Shown here piece by piece: positions 1 through 10,753 of a stretch of DNA of 64,000 nucleotides. The position numbers and the translations under genes are program-made. Below the pieces are notes generated by a model. It saw nothing but the letters and a program-made list of their open reading frames with translations, was not told the DNA's origin and searched no databases. The DNA lies in the NCBI RefSeq assembly GCF_027943255.1, contig NC_072895.1:47032001-47096000 (forward strand). Reading direction: 5' to 3'. Position 1 is the stretch's first letter, and each line of letters opens with the position of its first letter. This DNA is from Anastrepha obliqua. Taxonomy: Eukaryota > Arthropoda > Insecta > Diptera > Tephritidae.

Positions 1-240
1 GAATTGCCCTGCAATTCAGCAGTAAAGTATTCCGCTGCAAGGCAGTAAGTGTCGATATTTTAATTTTAGTTTTGTTTTATTTTTTCTAAGTTTTTGATAA
101 AAAATGTCCGTACCTTAGAAGTGTATCTGTGCATGCTTTCCAAAATAAGCACAAAATGATTAAGGCAAAATTTGCATTGATAATTAAATACGCGAGCGTT
201 ATTCGCCCTGTTTAAAAACACAGGCCGAAACGAATGACTA

Positions 241-732
241 CAGGGTTGCCCATATTCGACGGACCCATCTGGCAACCCTGTATCTTTTCACAGAGACGTC
301 AGATCGCTTAATGACATACCGCGTTCGAAGCGTCAGCCCAAGCAGATTTTTACCATGGAACAGTACACGCCACGCGAGCGCTCCCAAATTGTTGAAATTT
401 ACATTCAACAAAAGAAGTCAAAAGAAGAAGAAGAAGAACAAAATCATCATGTCCGATGAGGCTCATTTCTTATTGAATGGGACGGCAAACAAGCAAAATT
501 GCCGTATTAACGCCACTGAAAATCCTCACGAAATTCAAGAGGTACCTCTTTACGACGAAAAAGTCACTGTTTGGCAGGCTCAAGGCGGCCATTTGAGAGA
601 TATCATATTCAAAAAGTGATGTCAACAAATCTACTTGAACCAAATAAAATGATTATTATCGTCAACATCAAAACAATTGTGTTTTTCTTTGATTAAAAAA
701 AAACATGGGTCCGTCGAATATGGGCAGCCCAG
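241..732 (+). mobile_element. Non-autonomous mariner-like element, 492 bp, with TIRs
   Basis: The left end CAGGGTTGCCCATATTCGAC (from 241) is matched by its reverse complement at about 704-732. The inverted repeats are about 28 bp with few mismatches. TA dinucleotides flank both ends (239-240 and 733-734), the target duplication of the IS630-Tc1-mariner superfamily. The interior keeps only short pieces of a transposase, so this is an internal-deletion derivative that would depend on a transposase supplied elsewhere. The first 10 bases recur inverted at 271-280, forming a small terminal palindrome. Confidence 0.85.
355..619 (+). pseudogene. Internally deleted DD41D-type mariner transposase
   Basis: From the ATG at 355 the frame reads MEQYTPRERSQIVEIYIQQK, the usual helix-turn-helix start of DD41D mariner transposases. 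It then runs into an AAG-rich stretch (about 413-440). A second frame resumes with IIMSDEAHFLLNG, which carries the first catalytic Asp, followed by a KQNCRI/ENPH block. It then jumps straight to the C-terminal GGHLRDIIFKK ending at 619. The second and third Asp motifs are missing, so no active enzyme is possible. The family call rests on similarity to the other mariners in this window. Confidence 0.8.
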
Positions 733-914
733 TATTCTTATTTCGCTCCATTTGTACCATACTTACCAACATACATTTAGGTATTATTTTACACAACAAC
801 AAAATACATATATATGTACATATGTATGTTTGTGTATATATATACGCTTGCACCTTCGTAAATAAATTGAAAAATAAAATTGTTGAGAACTTTTTTTCCT
901 TGTACTTTCCTATA

Positions 915-2193
915 ACAGGTGGCGCTAAAGTAATCCTCCTATCAGAGAATGCTATAAATTTTGCGATTGGCCCTTAATGTCAGTTCTGTTTTGACATTTG
1001 TGTAGTAAACACATGCGAAATACACGTTAATAAACAATGTTACGCTACACTGCTCCAGAACGCGGAATATTGCTGACTATTTATTTGACCAATAATCGAT
1101 CGGTGACTTTGGCACAACGTGAATTTCGTCGCAGATTTCCTCGCCGTCCAACGCCTACTGGTGAAACACTGCGACGTTTAGCCGCTCGCCTCGAAGAGAC
1201 TGGCACAACACGAGATGCTGCCAGGCGTGGCAGACCCCGGAGTAGCCGTTCTGAGAATATTGCTGCTGTAGCCGAGGATGTCATGGAAGCGCCGTCGACA
1301 TCGACCAGACGACGTGCCACGCAAATGGGTATCAGTCGACGGTCTTTACAGCGAATTTTGGTACAAGATTTGAAGATGTTTCCGTACAAAGTCCAGACGG
1401 TGCATCAGCTGTTAGCTGCTGACCGCCAATCGCGTCTAACATACGCTCAAGCCATCCTTAATCACCACCAAGAGGATGATGATTTTGCATCAAAAATAAT
1501 CATGAGTGATGAGGCCCACTGGGGCACTGAAAACCCGCGTGTAACCCACGAAGAGCCATTACACCCGCTCAAAGTCACTGTATGGTGTGCTGTTTTCGCT
1601 GGAGGAGTCATCGGACCTTTTTTCTTCGAAGACGTCGCGGGCCAAACGGTTACTGTGAATGGTGAGCGCTACAGAGCAATGATCAACGAGTTCTTTTTGC
1701 CGCAACTTGATGAATTGGGATTGGAAAACATGTGGTTCCAACAGGACGGTGCAACGGCACACACTGCACGTGCCACAACCGATATGCTGAAGGATGCATT
1801 TCCCGAGCGGCTAATCTCCCGTATTGGCGATTTGCACTGGCCAGCAAGATCGCCTGATTTGACCGCTCCAGACTTCTTTTTATGGGGCTTTTTGAAGTCG
1901 CGGGTTTATGTCAACAAACCTCAGACTCTTGCCGCTCTTAAAGACAATATCCGTCAAGAATGTGAGGACCTATCGCCGGAAGTTTTGGCCAAAGTGATGG
2001 AAAATGCCATAAAAAGGGCTCAAATGGCAATCAACTGTGGCGGCGGCTATTTACATGACATCATATTCTCGACTTGATGTAAAAAAAATTAAAAGATCAA
2101 ATAAAAATAATCCACAAGAAGAATCAAAGTTTTGCATTTTTTTTTTTAAATTACAGCCAAAAAACATCGCAAGGTTACTTTTGCGCCACCTTG
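915..2193 (+). mobile_element. DD41D mariner element, nearly full length (1279 bp)
   Basis: The left terminus ACAGGTGGCGCTAAAGTAA matches the reverse complement of the right terminus (CAAGGTGGCGCAAAAGTAA, ending at 2193). TA duplications lie at 913-914 and 2194-2195. The length fits a complete mariner and it encloses one long transposase frame. Related termini recur at 5857-7070 and 24106-24337, so this is one terminal-repeat family with an autonomous-type copy and deletion derivatives in the same window. Confidence 0.9.
1037..2077 (+). CDS. Mariner transposase, DD41D group, open frame with small internal deletion
   Basis: This 346-aa frame would encode a cut-and-paste transposase acting in the nucleus on the flanking terminal repeats. 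An N-terminal helix-turn-helix region (about 1-115) contains an AT-hook-like GRPR at 65-68. The catalytic Asps are D158 (SDEAH), D237 (FQQDGATAH) and D279 (APDFFLWG). Exactly 41 residues separate the second and third, which defines DD41D. The C-terminus YLHDIIFST is typical. Oddity: SDEAH runs directly into WGTENP, whereas sister copies have about 14 more residues here (…VNKQNC…). An in-frame loss of about 42 nt at 1519/1520 sits beside the first catalytic Asp. The frame has no stops, but activity is doubtful. The ATG at 1037 is the first one and matches family N-termini. Confidence 0.88.
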   Translation: MLRYTAPERGILLTIYLTNNRSVTLAQREFRRRFPRRPTPTGETLRRLAARLEETGTTRDAARRGRPRSSRSENIAAVAEDVMEAPSTSTRRRATQMGISRRSLQRILVQDLKMFPYKVQTVHQLLAADRQSRLTYAQAILNHHQEDDDFASKIIMSDEAHWGTENPRVTHEEPLHPLKVTVWCAVFAGGVIGPFFFEDVAGQTVTVNGERYRAMINEFFLPQLDELGLENMWFQQDGATAHTARATTDMLKDAFPERLISRIGDLHWPARSPDLTAPDFFLWGFLKSRVYVNKPQTLAALKDNIRQECEDLSPEVLAKVMENAIKRAQMAINCGGGYLHDIIFST

Positions 2194-2197
2194 TATA

Positions 2198-2998
2198 ATC
2201 ATTCGCTTTTTTGCGCATTACGATTTACGCACACGTAAAAGAACAACAACGTACATTCGTGTATGTACGTAGGTACTTATATTTGGTGAAATCGCTTGTC
2301 ACTTTACATATGCGCTATTTTCGTTGAAATTTACCACAATTATTATTTGAAAAAAGAATGCAACTACAACAAAACTGTCATCGCTATTGACTTAACTCTA
2401 CAAATTTCCTGTCAAATAGTGTCATAAGTATGTACAAGTATTTATTATTACCAAAAGCGTTCGTTCGTTACTAGGAATTAATATGCCAAATTGGTTTGAA
2501 TGAGTACACATGCATACATACATACATACGCACTTACAAGCTAGCTTTTGAGTTATCCATATGCTCATAGATTAACAATGAAATTAGAAGTGAGCATAAC
2601 ATATTTAACTTTAGATTTGAATTTTGTAGGTTTTTTCACCTCTTCGTTTTCAAAGCGGCGCGACGCGACGGTCGGAACAAGAAAATAACACAAAAGCATT
2701 TATTATTCACATCCGTTGTATGGTTTTCGTTGTTTTACTTGTTTGCTGAAAAAGCTCACAAAATAACAAAAAAATAAAATGTACTAATTTTATTTAACTA
2801 CTTTTATATCGGCCGAACAACAGTTTGGAGTGAATGATACAAAATTTTTATCGTTTTTGAACTAAAAATTTAATGTTATATCCCATGTTCATTTACTACA
2901 TGTAAACCGGTACAAATAGTAAACCGGCGTATTTATTTCTCATCCCAAATTTTTATTTATTTTTTCTTAATATTGCGGAACTTTCTCCACCCACATTC
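2198..2998. other. AT-rich spacer without recognisable genes
   Basis: I see no coding signature here. It contains a short (CATA)n microsatellite near 2513-2532 and poly-T/A runs. Confidence 0.5.
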
Positions 2999-3975
2999 CA
3001 CCTGTTCACGGATGGCTCGAAGCTGGACGGTAGGGTTGGAGGAGGAGTATTCTGCAAAGAGCTCGCCTTCAAACTCAAATTCAGTGTGTTCCAAGCAGAG
3101 GTGGCCGCAATTAAAGAAGCAGCTGACTGGCAACTTATTTGCATAATAACTGTTAAGAAGGTAAATATTTACTCCGATATCCAAGCGGCAATTAGGGCCA
3201 TAGGCTCTATGCTGGTGCATTCGAAACTGGTCAGGGAATGCCTGGTCTCTCTCTCGATTGCATTAGAATTCTTCGATAAAAAGATAATTTGGGTACCTGG
3301 TCATAGTGACATTACTGGAAACTGCGAAGCCGACGAGTTGGCCAGACAAGGGACCTGTGAGGTTGTGTGCCCGCGAAAGGAGAGGATCGGGATCCCCTTG
3401 ACAACCTGCGCTCTACTCATGAAAGGATGGGCTTTGCACCAACTCAGCGAGCGCTGGACAAGTACACGAACGTGTAAGGTCGCGAAGTCCTCCTGGCCAC
3501 GTTTGGATAGGTGGCGTTCAAGGGATATTCTGAGGATGACAAAATCTCATCTCTTAAATTTCGTGGGCATCCTCATGGTGCACTATCGGTATACATGCCG
3601 TGAGACTCGGAGTTACTTCGAGTCCTTTTTGCGTCAGCTGTATGGAAGATGAGATGGAATCATCTCAGCAGCTGCTCCTCAGCTGCCCAGCTCTCGCGGG
3701 AATAAGATTCAAGCATCCTGGTTCTCACTTCTTTTCTGAGCCTGCTGATATAGCAGGTATTGAAAACAAAAATCTGATGAACTTCATCAGCAACATAAAG
3801 AGGTTAACACAACCGCAGGCTAGTCACCGTTCGTAGTCCACAAACACTCATCCTTCCCCATCCCTTTCCCTTTCGTCCTCTTTCTTCCTTCACCTCTTTT
3901 CCTCCTCTTGCAATGGTATCACAAAGGATGAACCAAACTTCTTCGTCCAAGTGGGCCCACTCACTACCTAACCTA
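2999..3975 (+). pseudogene. 3' end of an RNase H-bearing non-LTR retrotransposon (I/Loa-like)
   Basis: From 2999 the frame reads HLFTDGSKLDGRVGGGVFC, then VFQAEVAAIKEAA, then YSDIQAAIRAIGS, then WVPGHSDITGNCEADELARQG. These are the ordered RNase H motifs with their acidic residues, ending near 3360. After a frame change near 3600-3650 comes CVSCMEDEMESSQQLLLSC, the cysteine-rich knuckle that follows RNase H in these elements. The sequence closes with a 3' UTR and a CCTAACCTAACCTAA terminus (about 3967-3981). The reverse transcriptase is absent, so this is a 5'-truncated dead copy. Clade is inferred from domain order only. Confidence 0.82.
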
Positions 3976-4488
3976 ACCTAATATTGCCTCTTTCTAGCCT
4001 TCACTTTTGCCTACCCTTTTCATACTATGCAGTTTGCTTCAAAAACTTCAAAAGACAAAGAGGCAATTCACGAGAGTCCAATAAAAGTCGAAAGAGAAGC
4101 CATGCCTGGGAATTAAGTTGGGTTGTGCAAGGCATCGCATTTCCTTTAGTTTTGGAAACCCACTTTGTTTTGTGGAAATAATTTGAAATATTCCAAATAT
4201 TACTTACAAAAAAATATGACACTTATACCCGCAACGTTCTGACAGACTAATTTATGCCATGTATAGTAATACCAACAATTTGTACGAAGTTTGTCTACGC
4301 ATTTAAATTAAAGTTTACCATTGAAAAGGGAAGCTACCAAAGACTCCAATAAACTAGTTTTTTGGCTTAAAAAAATGGGCGCGAGTGTTGCTAATCGGTC
4401 TCACAGGCCAAAGTGTACGGAGGTTAAATACTACGTGATATTGTACCGTTAACTATAAAAAATTTTATATAAATATTTCAATCCAACC
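3976..4488. other. Spacer without recognisable genes
   Basis: I found no gene-like signal or terminal-repeat pair in these bases. CACAGGCCAAAGTG at 4404-4417 recurs once at 7091-7104. Confidence 0.4.
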
Positions 4489-4660
4489 CTTGCGGCCGCC
4501 GTAGTCAACTACCATTCCGAAGTGCGTAGACTCGAATCTCCGTGCATGAAACACAAAAATGATAAAAATGATGAAAAGTTTTTTCTCATAGCGGTCACCC
4601 CACGACAGACAATCTTCGAGTGTATTGCTGCCATGCTGTTTGCACAACGCATGAATCATC
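4489..4660 (+). repeat. tRNA-derived SINE, 5' part, degraded
   Basis: It begins GCGGCCGCCGTAG, lacks part of the A-box region, then shows ACTCGAATCTC (B-box-like). The family body follows: TGCATGAAACAC, CTCATAGCGGTCACC and TTCGAGTGTATT. It aligns with the fuller copies at 5019 and 19983 and loses similarity after about 4640. The following stretch to 5018 shows nothing recognisable. Confidence 0.7.
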
Positions 4661-5018
4661 GCCATGGCTAGAAGGAAATGCATTATTGGGTTACACCAAG
4701 TAGAACAATGAGCCAAACGAACTCGTCTACACATGGAAAAGGTAATGTGAAATAACCACGTAACATGGAGCTGCATTGGTGAACAGATTGCACAAAGCGC
4801 CAGAAGCCATAAGTTTGGGGATCTGCGGCCGTATAGCAAAGCCATCCATACGAACGGCAACTCCACGAAAATTTTTACACGTAAAGCATAATTTTTCAGT
4901 GTGTGCGCAGAGATTTTTTTTCCTTGTTCACTCCTTTCGGGAGTATAGGGCCTCGACAAGACTCAGTCTTGCGTTGGTTTCGTTAATCTGTTTTTGATTT
5001 CTGACAGGGTAGGTGATT

Positions 5019-5364
5019 TCTGACAGGTAGGTGGCGGCCGCCGTAGCCGAATGGGTTGGTGTGTGATTACCATTCGGAATTCACAGAGAGATCGTTGGTT
5101 CGAATCTCGGTGAACACACCAAAATTAAGAAAAACATTTTTCTAATAGCGATCGCCCCTCGGCAGGCAATGGCAAACCTTCGAGTGTATTTCTGCCATGA
5201 AAAAGCTCCTCATAAAAAAATATCTGCCGTTCGGAGTCGACGTGAAACTGTAGGTCCCTCCATTTGTGGAACAACATCAAGACGCACACCACAAATAGGA
5301 AGAGGAGTTCGGCCAAACACCTAACAGAAGTGTACGCGCCAATTATTTATTTTTTTTTTTTTTA
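5019..5364 (+). mobile_element. tRNA-derived SINE, full-length copy
   Basis: This is a short interspersed element that would be copied by a partner non-LTR reverse transcriptase. The tRNA-like head carries an A box (TAGCCGAATGGGTTGG, from about 5045) and a B box (GGTTCGAATC, 5097-5106), the two internal RNA polymerase III promoter motifs. The body includes GGCAGGCAATGGCAAACC and CCATTTGTGGAACAACATC, and the copy ends in an AATTATTTA(T)n tail. A possible 9-bp target duplication TAGGTGATT occurs at 5010-5018 and 5365-5373. If it is real, the 5' end lies a little upstream of the GCGGCCGCC start at about 5033. Other copies lie at 4489, 19983, 33911, 37395, 42215, 49675 and 60248. Confidence 0.85.
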
Positions 5365-5490
5365 TAGGTGATTAGCCTGCCGCAGAGATAAATTCACAGA
5401 AAAATTATTGTAAAACTGACAGCCTAACTGCGCCTAACTGCACTCAAGGCATTATCATATTTTAAAGTAAAATCGTTAGCGAAGCCTGGA

Positions 5491-5802
5491 ATGTATAGAG
5501 AACCTAAACTTCTTAACGGCGTACAATTACATTCAGCTCCTCTGGAGCACGGCCGGGGGATTGGTGAGCTGTTGTTGGCGAGAACGTTATGCTATTACCA
5601 CACTGTACGACAGCAACTTGAACGAACCTTAGAAGGAGGCCAAAAACCAAACAAAGGGGAAACAAATTCAATCAAGCAAAAACTGAATGAGCTACTCCAA
5701 AAATTGCTATCCCAAATAAAGTTTTACAATAGATTTAGATCCTTATATGGAAAAAACATTCATCTTGCACAAGAAAAAACAGGTGCCCCTAACCTTATGT
5801 AA
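5491..5802 (+). other. Open frame of 103 codons, unrecognised
   Basis: This ATG-to-stop frame encodes a polar, Leu/Gln/Lys-rich sequence (RQQLERTLEGGQKPN, KLNELLQKLLSQIKF). The second half might form a short amphipathic or coiled-coil helix. I recognise no family, and there is no splice or promoter support. It may be chance in a transposon-rich region. Confidence 0.15.
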
Positions 5803-5856
5803 AACACTCAAGTGAATAATGTACACAGTTTTTTTAATATACTCGAAAACTTTTAT

Positions 5857-7070
5857 GCAAGCGCAAAATGAATTACCCTACCGGAAGATGTTATAATGTT
5901 TTCTAATGGCGTCGTGCGTGAATCATACATGTGAGCTAGACAGCTTGGGTATACAAACAGACAAGCAATAGAGCGCTATACTCCGCAAGAGCGTGGAGTA
6001 ATTGTGTCGATTTTTTTGTCGGTGGTGTGGGCGCAGTGTGAATATCGAAGCTGATTTCCTAATTATGTCACGCCAACTGGGCCAATATTCCGGCGCTTAG
6101 CCGAAAAGACTGGGCTGGATTTGACTCGAAAAGGCTGAAACACCGAAGGCTTTGCAGAGCATGGTCGCCGCCGGACTGTTCGTTCGGCCGAGAGTATCGT
6201 TGCTGTGGATGCCGAGGTCGCCGAGAACGAAAAAACATCAATCAGACGACGGGCTAAGCAATTGGGCAACACCATACAGTGAATCTTAGTCAAGGACTTA
6301 CACACGCTCCCGTACAAAGTGTAAACACTGCAACAGTGCAATTACTGTCAACCTCAACAAGAGAAGAGAACGATTTGGCCTCGGAAATTATCATGAACGA
6401 CGAGGTGCATTTCTACTTAAGCGGTTAGTCGATAAGCAAAATCTTCATTTTTGGGATACTGAAAATCCGCCTGTGATGCATGCAGAGGCATTATGTCCAC
6501 TTAAAGGCACTGCGTGTTACGGGGTTCCGGCCGGAGAAGTAATTGGACCGTAAATTTTACGGCCGTCATCGGTGAATGCTACAGGGCTATAATAAACAAC
6601 TTCTTATTGCCGGAATTGGATGTGTGGAGCTTGGTGAGCATGTGGCTTCAACAAGACGGTGTTAGCGTGCACACAACACGGCCCACAAAAAATATTGTAA
6701 AGGAAGCGTAATCTCTCGTATGACCAGCAAGATCGTCCGATTTAACCATTTCAGGTTTCTGCTTTTGGGCAACTAGAAGTCGCGGGCTCATGCCAACAAG
6801 CCTCAGACAAGCGCACACCTTAAGGAGAATATTCGGCAGCAATACGAACTGTTATTACCCGGAATCTTGCGGAAAGTTATGAAAAATGCGATAAAACGTA
6901 CACAAATGTGTATCAACACTGGGGGCAGCCACTTGACAGATATCATATTTTCAACTTAACAGTAAAAATGCAGAGGTTCAAAAAAAGTATCCATTACTCA
7001 AAATTATTTTCTTTGAGCTAGTAAAAAATGTATATAAAAACAAAATGGGTTAATTAATTTTGCGCTGCTA
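5857..7070 (+). mobile_element. Decayed DD41D mariner (same terminal family as 915-2193)
   Basis: Degenerate ends GCGCAAAATGAATTACCC (from about 5861) and TTAATTAATTTTGCGCT (to about 7066) match the GGTGGCGCAAAATTAAT termini of the 24106 MITE. The leader (GAGCTAGACAGCTTGGGTAT…ACAAACAGACAAGCAATAG) also matches that MITE. It encloses a broken transposase. Exact boundaries are uncertain because both ends have decayed. Confidence 0.75.
5968..6959 (+). pseudogene. Broken DD41D mariner transposase
   Basis: The expected start codon is ATA (5968-5970) followed by ERYTPQERGVIVSIF. The MITE relative at 24106-24337 keeps ATG at the matching position. Several frame changes and stops follow. Surviving blocks are an N-terminal segment near 6060-6260, NDEVHFYLSG near 6400 (first Asp), LQQDGVSVHTTRPT near 6650 (second Asp) and a C-terminus GGSHLTDIIFST ending at 6959. 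The third Asp region (about 6740-6770) is frameshifted and altered. Lost start and many lesions make it an old copy. Confidence 0.78.
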
Positions 7071-8234
7071 ACCAACCCCAAAGCTATCCACACAGGCCAA
7101 AGTGACCATTTGGCACTATTTTCGAAGAATTTTCAAATTTATTTGTTGGGATTGTTCGAATAGTAGTAATTTTTCCGAAACTAAAATCCTCAAATATGTC
7201 AGTAATCTAATGTAGTCTTTGAAAAAGCAAACAGGTTTCAGTGTATTTATGCAAAATTCATCTGCACTTGAATCTTCAATTGAACTCTCATTTGGGAGGC
7301 TTCCTTCGCACTAAGGGTTTGAAGGTTGGCACAAACCGCGCTTATTATCGGCAGATATAATTTTGATCAGAACAGCAAATATGCAAGGCAGTCATGTTCA
7401 CCTTAACTATTGATGCCTGATCTTGTGATTATTTTCATTTTATTCCCTTTTCTCAATTTTTTCGTGGGAAATAAATTTGTAGCTCACTTCACAACTGCGT
7501 TGTAATCGATAAAAGGCCCTTTAAATAGTCATTAATAATGTACAAGTATTTATAGCTCGTTTCTAAGACGATATGTGAGAACATGAGAAAATTATGAATA
7601 TAGATTAGAGCTATAATTAACTAATTTGAGGGATAAAAAATGAAGTGAAAGAATTGAATGCTGCAATAAATATACCCACAAGGTTTCTCTACGAGTATTT
7701 TTAATGCAGTTTTTGCTTTAGTTTTTATTGTTATTCTTCTGCATTTCTGTGTGTTTTAGTAATTGATTTCGTGTGCCTGTTTCTCTCACTTTACCCACTA
7801 AACGCAAACTTAAGCCAACACCATCCGAACGCGTGGAGTTGATGATGTTGGAGGGTCTGCAAACTCGCAGTCATAACATAACAACGCTGAATGGAGTCAT
7901 AACCTTAAGCGTATAACTTGGTAAATAAAACAATTAAGGCTATAAAAAGAATACTCATTAATTTGAGCGCTAATAGTCACAAATTAATATCCATGAATGT
8001 ATCTTAAATTTAAAAAAAAATAAAAATATTAATAGCATTTTTGCATATATGTACGTAAATACTAACATATAATTACATATAAACGTTTGTATAAAAAATA
8101 AAATATTTTAATACTTGCTTTTGCTTTTTATTAACTAAGTATGTGAAATAGGCGCGGAAAAAATTCATTCAAGAAAATTAGCGAATTTTACGTTACGCGC
8201 AGTTTTTTTTATTGAGATATGAATGAATGATTGA
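7071..8234. other. Unannotated AT-rich spacer
   Basis: I recognise no transposon domain. A stop-bounded reading stretch ends PSERVELMMLEGLQTRSHN… before TAA near 7917. It follows a pyrimidine-rich tract, so a terminal exon cannot be excluded, but nothing else supports one. Confidence 0.35.
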
Positions 8235-9125
8235 AAAGGAGGTTGGCACTTCGACGTACGGCATTTTATGCCCTCTACTCATTCAAATCTGGCTCTCCCA
8301 ATAGAGTGAAGATGAAGCTGGGTTGGGCTGAGCGTATGACCCTCTCTTCCGGCAAAGATGTCTAGCCCTCTATTGGTCGCAGAAGCGACAGGCGTCAGTG
8401 GACCATGCCCCAAGCTCGTACCGCTGGCTGCGCAATCTATAGTGACCTGTGAGAATGTCTAAAAGCATTCTAAATTTGTCTTTAGGCAGGGTTATGAGTG
8501 GCTTGAATCTTTTTCGATTTTGATTGTGCATATGAATTGCGATTGTGCATTGCTAGCAAATGCAATTTTTTGATGCACTCAAGGACTAATGAGGGCTTAA
8601 CTTCAAAGTATGGAACGTCTTGAGTCCCGCCTAACTGTCGCTCAGAATGGAAATTCATTCATGCCCGAGGTTTCAATCTATGTGGATCCCTGCATATAGA
8701 CAGATGGCACACACTTCCACCTGGGAGATGCTGGGAAAACCACCCATCGGCACAGAAGGCTTTGTTTTGAGACCACATAATCCAGCACCTATGTTTTCTT
8801 CGAGCCATCTGAGTGTTCTTGAAGTGTCCTTTCGAGAGCAGGTGTACTTTATTGTCCATATCGATCAAGGATTTTTTCTTAAATTTACTAACTTTAGTGA
8901 CATCATCCTTGGGTAGCTAGGCAAGTGGGAGCTTCAGGGTCAACGATCCATTGTTCTTGAATGAGAGCACTTTTACTTTACCAAAACATTCCCTAGTCAT
9001 ATTAAACAGGGTGCGCTTGACTGATTGCTGACTAACTGTGTGAAGCGGAATCAGCTCGAGCATCACCTCTATCGCAGTTGTAGTACAGGTGATCATCGCT
9101 ACGCTTTTTCTCTTCTTCTCTTCAT
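8235..9125 (-). pseudogene. Antisense non-LTR retrotransposon: RT tail, RNase H and zinc knuckle, degraded
   Basis: On the minus strand from about 9125: TTTAIEVMLELIPLHTVSQQ, typical of the segment after the reverse transcriptase. Next come an RNase H start (HSDGSK, then NIGAGLCGL in a shifted frame) and SQVEVCAI near 8700. Near 8440-8480 there is ILTGHYRLRSQRYELG, and downstream the Cys motif CRFCDQ before the element ends near 8235. Frameshifts are frequent. The order of motifs supports an RNase H-containing clade (I/Loa/Outcast/R1-like), without finer assignment. Confidence 0.68.
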
Positions 9126-10189
9126 ATGGATCAAATGCATCAGAGTAGTAGTTAAAATGTTAACAAACTGCCCATAATTCCACAAAAGTTCAGTGTGATT
9201 GGTAATTAAATTGCCATTTTTATTTGTTTCTCCTCTTTTTAGGAGATTTCATTTAGCTGTTTGTCCCCAATTCATGCCAAAATGAACCAAAAATTCCTGA
9301 ATCGAAAAACTTCAACATTGTTGCAATTTGATTAATCCACTCTGATTACACCAAAATCGTTGATCAATACCACAGTAACGCTCTACATATAATAACCCTT
9401 AATTCCAAGTAAATGAAAAAAGAATTATAAAAAATCAAGATATGAATAACATCTTGAAAATATCATTTCAATGCTGCTATAAAACCTTTTACTTTTCTTT
9501 GAGTGATCCTCAACCGCAGTGCGGCTAATGACCTTAATCGTTAATCTCTGCCATAAAAATTTTGATTGAATGCGCGCCAAATATATCAAGTCTTCAATTT
9601 AATTTCATTTTTAATAGCCTTAGCCACGGCTGCTGAGTTGTTGTGTGAACGGTCAAACGAAGCGCGATCAGTTGTGGATCATTAAATTTAGATCTGCAAC
9701 TGCAGCGGCTGAAAAAAAGGCTACGAGTGCGACTTCGATGTTGGCGATCTGGAAGGCTCATAATGATGACTGCACTGCTTGGGGGTGCATGTGTAGTCGA
9801 TAGAGAGAGAGAGAGAGGAGATTAATAGGGGAGAAGAGAATCCGTTTTGATTTATGACATTGCTGCGGGGGCAAAAACGCCACCAACTCACGCACTCATA
9901 CTGTACGTACAAGCAAAATCTTATGCGCGGAATTATTTGCTGCATTTAGGGGGTGTGCACTTGAAGAAGAAGCACAAGTATAACTTTTAATAATTAAAAA
10001 CTGTACAGTATGGTGCAAAAGCATTGCAACTTTTTCATCATAATGCATTTCATTGTTTTTTTTTTGATATTTACGAAATGTGTGTATAAAAAACTTTAAC
10101 TACGTGTTTTATATTCGCTTGTTTGTCTAGAAATATGAAATAAATCATTAAAATATGCATCATTAGTTTGCTTAATTGCATTAAATTCT
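9126..10189. other. Unannotated spacer with a GA-repeat
   Basis: A (GA)n tract lies at about 9801-9818. Around 9640-9690 is a less AT-rich patch with GATCAGTTGTGG, which resembles an insect initiator (TCAGT). No coding frame is attached, so a promoter here is speculative. Confidence 0.3.
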
Positions 10190-10753
10190 TAGCCTTGCAG
10201 TTCCCATGCTAATAATTCTGGCCTTGCACACTTCTGGTGTTGTCAGGCATCATCTGACATTTCCATTGGAAACTGTGACATATTTTATCATAAACGCATT
10301 CAGAAAGTTTTGATGTGTGAGCCATATTAGTGTGCAGTGGCTTTAAAAATTGATCTTGGCAAAAACTGAGACTAAACCGTGAACATTTTCGTCAGATTAT
10401 TTTCACAATTTTCGATGAATTGAATTGAATGAAATGAGCACGCACAATTTTTTGCACCATAAAAAATTAGAACAATGTTTTTTTTCGTGGTAGGGACCAC
10501 GACCAAAATCAGTTGTTTTGCAAGAAAATATCGATGATGTGCGCGAAATTATTGAGGAAGTTTGTAATGTCACGGATTGAGGCATTCTTGCGCGCGAGTG
10601 AACAAAGTGCTTCGGAAATTGGTTCAAACGAATGCAAAAGTGTATTGACCAACAAAGAGAATAATATTTTGAAAAACAGTAAAACCGTTTTCCGTTTCAC
10701 CACCTATGTCCATTTTTCAATTGTTAGGCCAGAAATATAAATAGCAATCCTCG
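10190..10753 (+). mobile_element. DD34D mariner relic, internally deleted
   Basis: The right terminus is clear: the reverse complement of about 10725-10753 reads CGAGGATTGCTATTTATATT and TTCTGGCCTAACAA, followed by TA. The left end near 10190 is degenerate (GCTAATAATTCTGGCCTTGC). The interior matches the start of the 12100-13392 transposase (CGTGAACATTTTCGT… near 10379) and RPKSVV…NIDDVREII near 10485-10550. The catalytic region is gone. The relic at 16671-17199 has the same ends. Confidence 0.7.

Noticed and set aside
668..977. Overlapping short frames on both strands beside the 241-732 element
   Set aside because: They span the terminal repeat and microsatellite-like DNA and show no protein signature.
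1081..1389. Antisense open frame of 102 codons inside the DD41D mariner
   Set aside because: It is the complement of the transposase reading frame, with no independent signature.
5045..5110. Possible functional tRNA gene
   Set aside because: A and B boxes are present, but the sequence does not fold as a tRNA and continues into the SINE body found in other copies.
7812..7917. Possible terminal exon (LPTKRKLKPTPSERVELMML…)
   Set aside because: It is only about 35 codons, with no recognised family and only a vague acceptor-like tract.
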